Shown one piece after another: positions 13,919 through 21,045 of a stretch of 25,994 nucleotides of DNA. The translations under genes were made by a program, and so were the position numbers. The stretch spans positions 1 through 25,994 of IMG/VR virus record IMGVR_UViG_3300020207_000138; one strand, written 5' to 3'. The notes under the pieces are model-generated. The model ran no database searches and was not told where the DNA came from. It worked only from the letters and a program-made list of their open reading frames with translations. Every line of letters starts with the position of its first letter. The first letter of the stretch is position 1. The DNA is from a virus.

Positions 13919-14978
13919 CTTGTGTTATCTCCTCTTGAGTTTCAACATATGGTATATTTAGCTCAAGAGGACGATTGGGTAGATCATTTATAATCATGTC
14001 TAGTCGCTCACCAGTCCATGCCTTGCGATACTCTTTATGCTCTACTCCTGCAGAGTCTGTGTAACGTAGTCTGTTGCCATCCTTTACAAGCAATCCTTTC
14101 TTCTCAAATAGATCCACTAATCCACTATACGGATCCATTCCTGTCTCATACGGAATCTTAACTTGTACTCCTTCAAACGGTTTAGCATATCGTGTTTTCA
14201 TAACTTTACAAGCAGCACGAATGCCATTTACATTTGAGGTTTTATTTCCATCCTCATCTTCTTTTAGCTTTAGCTTTTTCATCGCTACTACAATAGAAGA
14301 GGCGTAAATAAATCCTTGTCCGCCTGAAATTTTATCATCCGGATCAAACATATCCTGAGATGCATATGTATGATTAGTTGCTACAAGTCCTACGTTATGG
14401 CTACCAAACATATTGACACAATTTCTTACTAGGGCTGTTAGTGCTTTAGGTTTCCTACCCATATCACCTTTTAGATCGCCTTTGCCAAACTGATCAACAT
14501 CTGTTGGAGTTAGCAACATACCTAGTGAGTCAATAACAAATAATACTTTGGGTTTGTCTTCTCCGTCTAGCTTTTTGAAGTCATCCATAAAGACAGAGAT
14601 TGTTTTAGCTACATCATCAATCATACTCATATTGAGTTTTAGCAGTTTGCTTTCGGATGTATCTACATTTAGATTGCGTAGCCATTCTTCGTCTAGTGCG
14701 TTCTCACTATCTACTAGCACAACGAAGATATCTTGTTCCTGTGCGGCTTTTACAATATTGCCAGCACAAATATAACTTTTACCAGCGCCTGACTCTCCTG
14801 CAAATACGCTCACTTTACCTAGAGGTATTCCTTTATAGAAGTCGCCGGATATCAAATAATTTAGTGCGTAGTTTCCTGTACTAACCCAATCAGTAGGATC
14901 ATTAAATCCTGTACTCATACCTGAGATAGATTTAGTCAGTTCTTTGCGAAACTTTGATGGGTCAAAAGCCTTTGCCAT
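13911..14978 (-). CDS. uvsX: UvsX RecA-like recombinase
   Basis: The protein is 355 residues. Walker A GESGAGKS is at 61-68 and Walker B VLFVID is at 145-150. DSENALDEEW (90-99) matches the RecA DAEHALD block, and a loop-like segment with KISGGQGFIYASSIVVAMKK follows. The N-terminus FRKELTKSISGMSTGFNDPT is typical of UvsX proteins. The enzyme forms filaments on single-stranded DNA, pairs homologous strands and starts recombination-dependent replication with gp32 and UvsY. AAGGAATTTA precedes the ATG. It lies downstream of tRNA-Thr and gene 32 on the same strand. Confidence 0.96.
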   Translation of the reverse strand: MAKAFDPSKFRKELTKSISGMSTGFNDPTDWVSTGNYALNYLISGDFYKGIPLGKVSVFAGESGAGKSYICAGNIVKAAQEQDIFVVLVDSENALDEEWLRNLNVDTSESKLLKLNMSMIDDVAKTISVFMDDFKKLDGEDKPKVLFVIDSLGMLLTPTDVDQFGKGDLKGDMGRKPKALTALVRNCVNMFGSHNVGLVATNHTYASQDMFDPDDKISGGQGFIYASSIVVAMKKLKLKEDEDGNKTSNVNGIRAACKVMKTRYAKPFEGVQVKIPYETGMDPYSGLVDLFEKKGLLVKDGNRLRYTDSAGVEHKEYRKAWTGERLDMIINDLPNRPLELNIPYVETQEEITQDE

Positions 14979-14999
14979 TAAATTCCTTAAAGGGTGAGG

Positions 15000-15073
15000 T
15001 GGAGCCCCGTACTAGAATCGAACTAGTAACGGAAGATTACAAATCTACTGTTATACCATTTAACTAACGGGGC
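15000..15073 (-). tRNA. tRNA-Thr (anticodon UGU)
   Basis: The minus strand folds as a full cloverleaf of 74 nt. The acceptor GCCCCGT pairs with ACGGGGC in all seven positions, followed by discriminator U and an encoded CCA at the end. The D stem is GTTA/TAAC with a GG-containing loop. The anticodon stem GTAGA/TCTTC has one U-U mismatch (28-42) and the loop TTTGTAA gives anticodon UGU. The variable loop is four bases and the T stem is ACTAG/CTAGT with loop TTCGATT. UGU reads ACA (and ACG by wobble), codons favoured by an AT-rich phage. It sits between gene 32 and uvsX, in the same transcription unit. Confidence 0.95.
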
Positions 15074-15082
15074 GCCAATATA

Positions 15083-16066
15083 TTAATCTTCAGACTTTTG
15101 TCTGTTACGGATCATTGCTAAAATGTCATTAGCATCAGCTCCACCTTTAGCAGCATCGGCTGCCGCTTTGGGCTCGTCTGGCTCAAATGGTAGATCGTCG
15201 TCTTCTACCTTTTCTACCTTAGCTTCTACCTTTGGAGCAGGTGCGGGAGCAGGAGCGGATTGTGGATCACCAGTCTTAGCTGCCAACCCAGCAGGGCGGA
15301 AGTAGCTACCCCACTTCTCTTCGTCATATGCCTCGCCATCGACAGATGCCTCAAACATTTCCTGCATAATCTTCAATTCTACATCTGTTGGCTTCTTTGG
15401 AAGGAAGTCATTCAGATTGAACAAGCCGTTGTTATTCACAGCCTGCATTTCAGCATCGCCTAGTGGGCGTGTTCGTCGTGCCCAGCTGGATGTTGAGTAA
15501 TCAGCGTATCCACCTTTGGAAGTCTTCTTCAGTCTAAAGTCCAAGCCTGATGTGTAATCAGTTGGCATCTCTTCCATGTCTGGATCCATAAGAGCATCCT
15601 TGACTAGGGTAAAGATTTGTGGACCAAGTATAAAACGACGAATAAGATTCTCAGGTTTCGATTCTTCGTTCATTGGATCTTCTACTACAAATCCTTGAAA
15701 CAAATAAGAACGCTTCTTCCAATACTTACGCCCCATTGACTCCATCTCCGGAGACTTGAACCAAGCACGAACTTCGTTCAAGATAGGGCAAGACTCTCCG
15801 TACATTTCCATACAAGGAATCTGTACCTGTACTGGCTTAGAGTCCGTTTGTCCTTTGATGCCACCTTCAAAAGGTAGTTTAATCATCAAACGTTCTCGCC
15901 AAAAGAAAGTGTTGTTTGTATCTGCGTCAGGTAGAAATCTCAATACCGCAGTCGTTCCTTCTGAAATATTCCAGAAGGGATAAATTGCGTTATCGCCGCC
16001 ACCTTGTCCTGTTGATTTGGATTCTTGTTCTTTGAGTTTTGCTCGGATTTCTGCTAAAGATGCCAT
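15083..16066 (-). CDS. 32: gp32-type single-stranded DNA-binding protein
   Basis: The protein is 327 residues (T4 gp32 has 301). The short N-terminal segment MASLAEIRAKLKEQE is the cooperativity-type region. Residues 28-75 (IYPFWNISEGTTAVLRFLPD and on) begin the OB core, which continues through LIRRFILGPQIFTLVKDALM. The C-terminus is an Ala/Pro linker (APAPAPAPKVEAK) then an acidic stretch, as in gp32, ending in DANDILAMIRNRQ. T4 gp32 holds zinc with His64, Cys77, Cys87 and Cys90; here only Cys85 and Cys93 are present in the whole protein, so the zinc site appears incomplete. AGGAGAATATT precedes the ATG, and a sigma-70-like promoter lies at 16134-16162. Confidence 0.93.
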   Translation of the reverse strand: MASLAEIRAKLKEQESKSTGQGGGDNAIYPFWNISEGTTAVLRFLPDADTNNTFFWRERLMIKLPFEGGIKGQTDSKPVQVQIPCMEMYGESCPILNEVRAWFKSPEMESMGRKYWKKRSYLFQGFVVEDPMNEESKPENLIRRFILGPQIFTLVKDALMDPDMEEMPTDYTSGLDFRLKKTSKGGYADYSTSSWARRTRPLGDAEMQAVNNNGLFNLNDFLPKKPTDVELKIMQEMFEASVDGEAYDEEKWGSYFRPAGLAAKTGDPQSAPAPAPAPKVEAKVEKVEDDDLPFEPDEPKAAADAAKGGADANDILAMIRNRQKSED

Positions 16067-16122
16067 AATATTCTCCTATAATAATAGCCTGTTAAATATG
16101 CCTAAGTTGAGTTAAAAGTAGC

Positions 16123-16144
16123 ATATACTTCTTAGTATATACTA
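16123..16144. repeat. overlapping palindromes upstream of gene 32
   Basis: TAGTATATACTA (16133-16144) is a perfect 12-base palindrome. A second inverted repeat, ATATACT and AGTATAT with a four-base TCTT loop, spans 16123-16140. Both overlap the -10 of the gene 32 promoter, and the second falls in the predicted 5' end of the mRNA. Either could be an operator or an RNA hairpin. T4 gene 32 is regulated through its mRNA leader, so a structure here is worth testing, but AT-rich repeats also arise by chance. Confidence 0.4.
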
Positions 16145-16162
16145 TATTTTATCTAAAGTCAA
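16134..16162 (-). promoter_or_regulatory. sigma-70-like promoter for gene 32
   Basis: On the minus strand TTGACT (16162-16157, 5 of 6) is followed by exactly 17 bases and TATACT (16139-16134, 5 of 6). Transcription would start near 16127, giving a leader of about 60 bases before the gene 32 ATG. The -35 lies within the last codons of the SGNH gene. It should serve gene 32, tRNA-Thr, uvsX, the 70-residue gene, uvsY and, by overlap, the glycan cassette. Confidence 0.75.
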
Positions 16163-16961
16163 GAGGAAATATTTCTTGCTTTAGAACCGTTGTGCTAAAT
16201 GAACTAGCTTCAGTTTTATTTATCCATAATGACAGCGCATTATAAAAAAGATGATGATTTGTTTCTGACAGATGATTGGGGGAGAGATTTATCTCATGAG
16301 TGACGAAGAGTGAATCAGTATATGGCATATTCATATAAGTCTCCAGACCAGGTCCTTGATTGACGCTCACATTATCAAATATATGTTCATTATTTGCTTT
16401 TAAAAACATGTCTGTATAACTAGAAGACTCATTTAGTGGCAGTTGTGGAACTTGTATAACAAGAACCTTTTTAAATAATTTTCCTTGAGCAATTAATGTT
16501 TGTAAGTTTCGAATTTCATCTATTTCATCAACATTATAAGGAATTCGATGATGCCGAGCATATATCTTAGCCCATTTATACCAAGGTAAATATTTCTCTG
16601 CGTCTTTAATTTCAATTATAGATTCCTCTCTAGTTCTATAAAACATATGTGCAAAATTACTAGCTTCACTAGCCTCAAATGGCTTAAAATCAAATCTATG
16701 AGCATAAGATAATAAAAAAATTAAATTTATATCTTTTAGCTGTTCAAGTTTTCGTTTATGTTTTATAATTTTCTTAAAAAGTTCATTCAGCATCCTTATG
16801 GGTGATGATCCACTAAGACAGTAATTTCTTACTTGATACTGATGGTTAAGTTGGTAGGTATATGTATATGGTATGTGGGAAAAGCATGGATCTCCAAAGC
16901 TATCTCCAAAGATCCAAACTTTTTCCCTTGTATCATCCTTCGTGGGAATGATTGTGATCAT
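16149..16961 (-). CDS. SGNH/GDSL-hydrolase-like protein
   Basis: The protein is 270 residues. VWIFGDSFGDP (15-25) matches block I with nucleophile Ser21. CLSGSSPIRML (48-58) could be block II with Gly51. LSPNHLSETNHHLF (226-239) matches the C-terminal block with His230. In most SGNH enzymes an Asp stands three residues before this His; here that position is Ser227, so the triad may be altered. A block III Asn is not obvious. If active, it may add or remove acetyl groups on a glycan, which would fit the sugar genes elsewhere in the window. The start is an ATG 29 bases inside the lipoprotein gene, without a ribosome site. Confidence 0.68.
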   Translation of the reverse strand: MITIIPTKDDTREKVWIFGDSFGDPCFSHIPYTYTYQLNHQYQVRNYCLSGSSPIRMLNELFKKIIKHKRKLEQLKDINLIFLLSYAHRFDFKPFEASEASNFAHMFYRTREESIIEIKDAEKYLPWYKWAKIYARHHRIPYNVDEIDEIRNLQTLIAQGKLFKKVLVIQVPQLPLNESSSYTDMFLKANNEHIFDNVSVNQGPGLETYMNMPYTDSLFVTHEINLSPNHLSETNHHLFYNALSLWINKTEASSFSTTVLKQEIFPLDFR

Positions 16962-17181
16962 GGTATTGATCGTGCTTCTTCACTGATTGGTGATGATGAG
17001 GTGCTGGTGCCTCTGGTTTGTTATGCTCGTGGTAGTCACAAATAACATCTGTGCCACGGGTGTAGCAAATCTTATCGTGATCGTCGTGCTGCATGAAGTA
17101 AGGTCCTTCAACTGCAGGTTGAGGTGCTGTACAGCCTACTGCGATGAGTGCCACTGCGCTCAATGCCAAAAATAATTTCAT
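16933..17181 (-). CDS. small histidine-rich lipoprotein
   Basis: The protein is 82 residues. A lipoprotein signal peptide MKLFLALSAVALIAVGC places the acylated Cys at 17. The mature part has 12 His, mostly in the last 35 residues (EHNKPEAPAPHHHQSVKKHD, then YHDHNHSHEG), plus two further Cys (ICY and VICD). It should be anchored in the inner or outer membrane of a Gram-negative host and could bind zinc, nickel or copper. Phage lipoproteins often block superinfection, but metal scavenging is equally possible. AGGAG at 17187-17191 is an excellent ribosome site. AATAAATA at 17203-17210 on the minus strand is a weak late-type element (7 of 8). Confidence 0.83.
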   Translation of the reverse strand: MKLFLALSAVALIAVGCTAPQPAVEGPYFMQHDDHDKICYTRGTDVICDYHEHNKPEAPAPHHHQSVKKHDQYHDHNHSHEG

Positions 17182-17208
17182 TGTTTCTCCTAAATTATAT
17201 TTTATTTA

Positions 17209-17691
17209 TTACCAAACAGTGAACCACAGCATATTGTTGCCAATAGGTGATTCCATGTCAGTAAGTTCAACCACTCCCATTTTCATATCGGGGTGTGCCT
17301 CAAACAAAGCCAATTCATGATAAGATATCATTGGCTCATCCTTTAACTTTTCGTATAACTCCATTACTTCCATTGGACTGTCAGCAATGAACAGAGTAAT
17401 ATCAAGATCAGGATAGGTTGTAAATCTAACGCCATGCCGTTGTGCTATTTGTCTATCGTAGTAAATATTTTTCATTTCAGCTACGACATAATCAAATGAG
17501 AATGCATAGACGTCATCTCGAGATGTATAAAAAACAGGATATTCTACACCACCTCGCATAATAGGCCTTTTGATGTCATGGAAGATTCTTCCATTACCTA
17601 CATAGCCATTGTCGTGAATTTCAGCTGATGCTGTGCTTGTCATTATAACAGACATTACCAGTGCTACTAAAAGCCCGCTAATGTATTTCAT
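17209..17691 (-). CDS. exported protein with Sec signal peptide, unknown function
   Basis: The protein is 160 residues. The N-terminus is a classic cleavable signal: positive start, hydrophobic core to residue 19 and an ASA site at 21-23 before EIHDNG. The mature part (about 137 residues) has no further membrane helix or Cys; it contains PVFYTSRDDVYAFSFDYVVA and a C-terminal SPIGNNMLWFTVW. It should be periplasmic. AGGAG six bases before the ATG supports the start. It lies between two lipoprotein genes, all read in the same direction, so the three may act together at the host envelope. No family is recognised. Confidence 0.8.
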   Translation of the reverse strand: MKYISGLLVALVMSVIMTSTASAEIHDNGYVGNGRIFHDIKRPIMRGGVEYPVFYTSRDDVYAFSFDYVVAEMKNIYYDRQIAQRHGVRFTTYPDLDITLFIADSPMEVMELYEKLKDEPMISYHELALFEAHPDMKMGVVELTDMESPIGNNMLWFTVW

Positions 17692-17702
17692 TCAGTACTC
17701 CT

Positions 17703-17987
17703 CTACTTTATTTCCTCAACTATAGTTCTATCAACTGGAGTCTGAACATAACCTACTTCCTCACTCCAAAAATAATAGTAGCCTGTTGGTATTCCATTCT
17801 CTTTTTGTCCTGATGTTATTTTGCCATCTTTAATGGTCCATGTCTTAACTACCTTTCCCTCATCTATATATGAGACACGATAGTCTTGCCCTATAACATT
17901 ATCAGCAGAACGAAAGAGTTTGTTTCTGGCTTCCTCGGTACAAGCAGATAAAAGTATCAATACAATCGTTATAATGATGACACGCAT
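17703..17987 (-). CDS. small lipoprotein, 94 aa
   Basis: The start chosen is the ATG at 17987, giving MRVIIITIVLILLSAC, an ideal lipoprotein signal with the acylated Cys at residue 16. A longer frame from a TTG at 18008 would prepend seven residues and overlap the upstream stop. The mature part is a compact beta-rich domain: GQDYRVSYIDEGKVVKTWTI, then GYYYFWSEEVGYVQTPVDRT. Lipoproteins of this look seem common in marine T4-like phages, usually without function. No inner-spanin partner with a membrane anchor is encoded beside it, so I do not call it an outer spanin. Superinfection exclusion or virion attachment is a guess. Confidence 0.78.
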   Translation of the reverse strand: MRVIIITIVLILLSACTEEARNKLFRSADNVIGQDYRVSYIDEGKVVKTWTIKDGKITSGQKENGIPTGYYYFWSEEVGYVQTPVDRTIVEEIK

Positions 17988-18004
17988 CAATTGAGCTAAC
18001 CCTT

Positions 18005-19438
18005 TCAAGCCCCTATTCCACTCAACCTAATAATATCATTCAATCCACCTGCAGAATCTTGTACAAACTCTCCACGTGATCTTGTGTGATATTCTTTGAA
18101 CTTTTCGTTTATTGCTCTAATAAACTTATTAGCTCCTTCAACGTATTTTGGGCCATAGTCTTTTTCTACGGCTGTCAATACTGCTGTTTCGCCTTTAGGA
18201 AACTGTCCTGTTTCCTTATCATAGTAACCTAAAATAAATTCGGTTACGGGGATTTTCTTTTCTTCTCTATGATCCACTATCTCATCGTCGATAGGATTGA
18301 ACTTGCTACCTTTGTGATGATGACGCTTTTTTAGATCTCGTAATTTTTCTTGTTGGACTGCATTATCAACTCTATGTTGTGCCCAAGCCTCAAATTTTTC
18401 TACTGGGGATGAAGATTTTTTTGCTGCTCGATTTCTTTCTGTTGGTTCTTCTTTTACTAAATCGTCTGGACCAATTGACTCTAAAGGAGCCTCTGCTACT
18501 AGACGATAAAGGTAAGGGAATGCTTCTTTTAGCTCTTCATCAAATTGCTTTACAGTAAGTTGATCAATCCAATTTACAGAAATGTCCTCAGGAACTTCTG
18601 TAAGTTCCTCAGCTACGAATTGTGATGTAATGTGCTTGTAGCTATACTCACGTTGTATTGATTCTAGTGTTCGTTTGATTGACTGGATACGTTCTTTTAC
18701 AAGTCCGTGATAGTTTTTCATTCCCTCTGTAACTGCTTTAGATTTGCCTACATAAGTTTTAAACTTACCTAAAATACCAAGCTCTTCAGATAGTCCCGTA
18801 ATGTGTTTTCCAAAATCATCAAATGGATGCCCGCCTTCAGACATATGCCGTGCCATAGCTCGTGCACCGTTCAAATGCTTATATGGATATTTAAATCTTT
18901 CTCCATCAGCATTTTCAATATAAATGTTTTTGATGTTCTGTGTTCTTGAATTCATCAAATCTTGATTTACCTTGCGGGTGTGCTCTAGGTGGATACGTGA
19001 TGTTCCAACATCTTGATAGCTATCTCGAGCAGTCCCGTATAGTTTTGATTCTGTCATTGCTTGATCCCCAAAGTGTTGTGATGACATAAATTTATAATCG
19101 CGTTTGTCTAAGTTGCTCTTTGTAATGTTTCTCACATCAAAGTTCATTAGCCTTTTTCTAGCAAACTGTCGTAATTCTTTTAGAAAAGAATACCATCCTT
19201 TTTTTGTAGTAGAGGTTTGGTCCTCTAGAAAAGTTTCAGCGTACATTACATTCAAACCCTCTTGGCTCAGTTCAACATTTATTGATCCTGTTCCTGGTTT
19301 GAATTCAAAGTCAAAGTAGCGTCCTTCCTTAGGATTGTTTGTAACATTTCCTGATTCGTCACCAATAGTAACCTCAGGAAATCTTCCGCGGATTTTATTA
19401 AACAGCTCTTCGCCTATAAAGTCAATATTCTTATCCAT
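18005..19438 (-). CDS. large conserved-looking protein upstream-linked to terminase, 477 aa
   Basis: The start chosen is the ATG at 19438 (MDKNIDFIGEELFNKIRGRF); a TTG at 19453 would add five residues. The protein is soluble and mostly charged, with a beta-rich first 90 residues (YFDFEFKPGTGSINVELSQE) and then long helices with RMARHM-like blocks. The C-terminus ends GLNDIIRLSGIGA, a motif like those at both ends of the 339-residue neighbour protein. The second half holds a Lys/Arg/His-rich stretch (LRDLKKRHHHKGSK). It lies directly downstream of the terminase gene and has GATAAATA five bases before the ATG, with no ribosome site. I expect a virion or head-assembly role; nothing shows it directly. 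Confidence 0.75.
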   Translation of the reverse strand: MDKNIDFIGEELFNKIRGRFPEVTIGDESGNVTNNPKEGRYFDFEFKPGTGSINVELSQEGLNVMYAETFLEDQTSTTKKGWYSFLKELRQFARKRLMNFDVRNITKSNLDKRDYKFMSSQHFGDQAMTESKLYGTARDSYQDVGTSRIHLEHTRKVNQDLMNSRTQNIKNIYIENADGERFKYPYKHLNGARAMARHMSEGGHPFDDFGKHITGLSEELGILGKFKTYVGKSKAVTEGMKNYHGLVKERIQSIKRTLESIQREYSYKHITSQFVAEELTEVPEDISVNWIDQLTVKQFDEELKEAFPYLYRLVAEAPLESIGPDDLVKEEPTERNRAAKKSSSPVEKFEAWAQHRVDNAVQQEKLRDLKKRHHHKGSKFNPIDDEIVDHREEKKIPVTEFILGYYDKETGQFPKGETAVLTAVEKDYGPKYVEGANKFIRAINEKFKEYHTRSRGEFVQDSAGGLNDIIRLSGIGA

Positions 19439-19443
19439 AATTT

Positions 19444-19451
19444 TATTTATC
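19444..19451 (-). promoter_or_regulatory. candidate late-type promoter (GATAAATA)
   Basis: The minus strand reads GATAAATA (7 of 8 to the T4 late core) followed by exactly five bases and ATG at 19438. The predicted transcription start is the A of that ATG. The element overlaps the TGA stop of the terminase gene. It is the same layout as at 76-83 and 89-96. Confidence 0.35.
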
Positions 19452-21030
19452 AATAATGATTAGATATAAAGATTGGCATTGGTGGTTCGTATTCGTCATC
19501 TTGCGTCAAACTCTTGAAAGAGTTATATATTCTAGGATCCCAATCTCGTAACACGCCAATCATTCGTATAGCCAGCAGCATGGCAGAAACCAAGTCATCT
19601 GTTTCCTCCATCTTAGCACTATAAGATGCACCGTTAGCTACAAAATTTTTCAGTTCTGATATCAATGCTGCTGAATTTATTTCTAGTTCGTAGTTCTCAA
19701 TCATAGTTTTCATTTTACTACACGCATTGAGTTTAGAGCTATGTGTAGTGTTGAAGCCTTTCCTATACTTCCGCATATGTCCTTTGCGGATAGGCTCGCT
19801 CAAAAATAATCCAGGTATATGTTCTTCACCTAAGTCATTAATAACAATAAGTGCCGCCTCACCAATGGAATTATTTTCTACACTCCAATATAATGAATTT
19901 ACATTGTCTAATTTAGATGCAATATGAATACACAAATCTTTTAGCAATCGTATTTGTCCAGGAATAGCAGTAGTGTTATGTCGCCACTCTGCTACCTGCT
20001 TCCAAGTAGGAACTTCTACAACTTGTATAGCAGCATAGTCACCACCAGTTCCCATAGCCGGGTCCAGTGCTACAACATATGTAGCCGCTGGATCTATTTT
20101 TCTATACCAGCGTATCTGTCCCATGTTCATTATAATTTTGTTGCCTACCATCTCAGCTAAACGTATAGAGTTGATTAGTGTTTCATCATATACTAAGAAC
20201 TCGCAGCCATATTCACGTCTAAAACGCTCTTCACCAATACGTCCTAGTTCAGCCTCTTTCCATTTTTCATCTCTATCAGGATGCTCGTCCCAGCGGCAGG
20301 TAAAAGATTTAAATCCGTTTATACCTAAATCTTGTTCGTTGCCGTGCTCGTCAAACTTGTGTTCAGCTTGCTTCCAAATTGTAGCAAATGTATCTTCGTC
20401 TGAGTTTGGAGTAGATGTAATAATGGCACGCCCACCAGTTGCTAGTGTAGGAGAGATAGAAGTCCAAAATTCTTCAGCTATGTTTGGAGCAACGAACGCA
20501 AACTCATCACAGTATAGCAGTGATATGGACATACCTCTACCAGTGTTACCTGTAGTGGTTGCACTTACAATCCTGCTACCGTTTTCGAATTCAATGCTAC
20601 CTTTATTGTAACTGATTACACCTGCACGAATATGATCTGGACAACATTCATACACATAGCGAACTCTCTGCATAATCTCTTGAGCGCCTGTGTATTTGTG
20701 AGCAGCGATTAGAATTGTTTGATCTGGATGAAACATAGCGTACCACATCAAATATATTGCCGCGCAGGTTGTTTTGCCTGTCTGGCGTGGTAGCATATTC
20801 ACATTGAAGCGATGATTGTGATATGTATCCATTAGTCTGACTTGATAGTCAAACGGATCAAATAACAATTTACCTTTGACAGGATGTTGTATGTAAGCGT
20901 AGTGTTTGGAAAAGTGCAAGTATCCTTCCTCAGGATCCATGCACTTCATTAATTCTTCTATTTGTTCATTGGTGTATTGTTCTTGCTGGTTAGCTTTTTT
21001 AGTTAATACCCCATCCAAAGATTTTGACAT
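19450..21030 (-). CDS. 17: terminase large subunit, gp17-type
   Basis: The protein is 526 residues (T4 gp17 has 610). The ATPase has a Walker A variant PRQTGKTT at 81-88, Walker B LLYCDEF at 171-177 and the coupling motif STPN at 206-209. The nuclease has the RNase H-type acidic set: Asp323 in ALDPAMGTGGDYA, Glu385 in VENNSIG and Asp478/Asp479 in TDDLVSA. The motor cuts concatemeric DNA and pumps it into the prohead. The N-terminal region is shorter than in T4. The ATG follows the 339-residue gene by 12 bases, with no ribosome site but a late-type TAAAAATA at 21038-21045. No small subunit (gp16) is seen in the window. Confidence 0.97.
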   Translation of the reverse strand: MSKSLDGVLTKKANQQEQYTNEQIEELMKCMDPEEGYLHFSKHYAYIQHPVKGKLLFDPFDYQVRLMDTYHNHRFNVNMLPRQTGKTTCAAIYLMWYAMFHPDQTILIAAHKYTGAQEIMQRVRYVYECCPDHIRAGVISYNKGSIEFENGSRIVSATTTGNTGRGMSISLLYCDEFAFVAPNIAEEFWTSISPTLATGGRAIITSTPNSDEDTFATIWKQAEHKFDEHGNEQDLGINGFKSFTCRWDEHPDRDEKWKEAELGRIGEERFRREYGCEFLVYDETLINSIRLAEMVGNKIIMNMGQIRWYRKIDPAATYVVALDPAMGTGGDYAAIQVVEVPTWKQVAEWRHNTTAIPGQIRLLKDLCIHIASKLDNVNSLYWSVENNSIGEAALIVINDLGEEHIPGLFLSEPIRKGHMRKYRKGFNTTHSSKLNACSKMKTMIENYELEINSAALISELKNFVANGASYSAKMEETDDLVSAMLLAIRMIGVLRDWDPRIYNSFKSLTQDDEYEPPMPIFISNHY

Positions 21031-21037
21031 TGTTCTA

Positions 21038-21045
21038 TATTTTTA
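21038..21045 (-). promoter_or_regulatory. candidate late-type promoter (TAAAAATA) before terminase
   Basis: The minus strand reads TAAAAATA, 7 of 8 matches to the T4 late core and identical to the element at 89-96. It ends seven bases before the terminase ATG, so the predicted start lies two bases before it. The element overlaps the TAA stop of the upstream gene. Confidence 0.32.

Noticed and set aside
17194-17223. TTCACT-N18-TATAAT on the minus strand before the His-rich lipoprotein gene
   Set aside because: The -10 is exact, but the predicted transcription start falls inside the AGGAG ribosome site, so it would not make a useful mRNA; the weak late-type element nearby fits better.
16933-17987. 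Spanin pair for lysis
   Set aside because: Two lipoproteins are present, but no small protein with an N-terminal membrane anchor and coiled coil lies beside or inside them, and no holin or endolysin is near.
20123-20611. A 162-codon open frame on the plus strand
   Set aside because: It is fully antisense to the terminase ATPase motifs, Ser-rich, with no start signal; a shadow frame.
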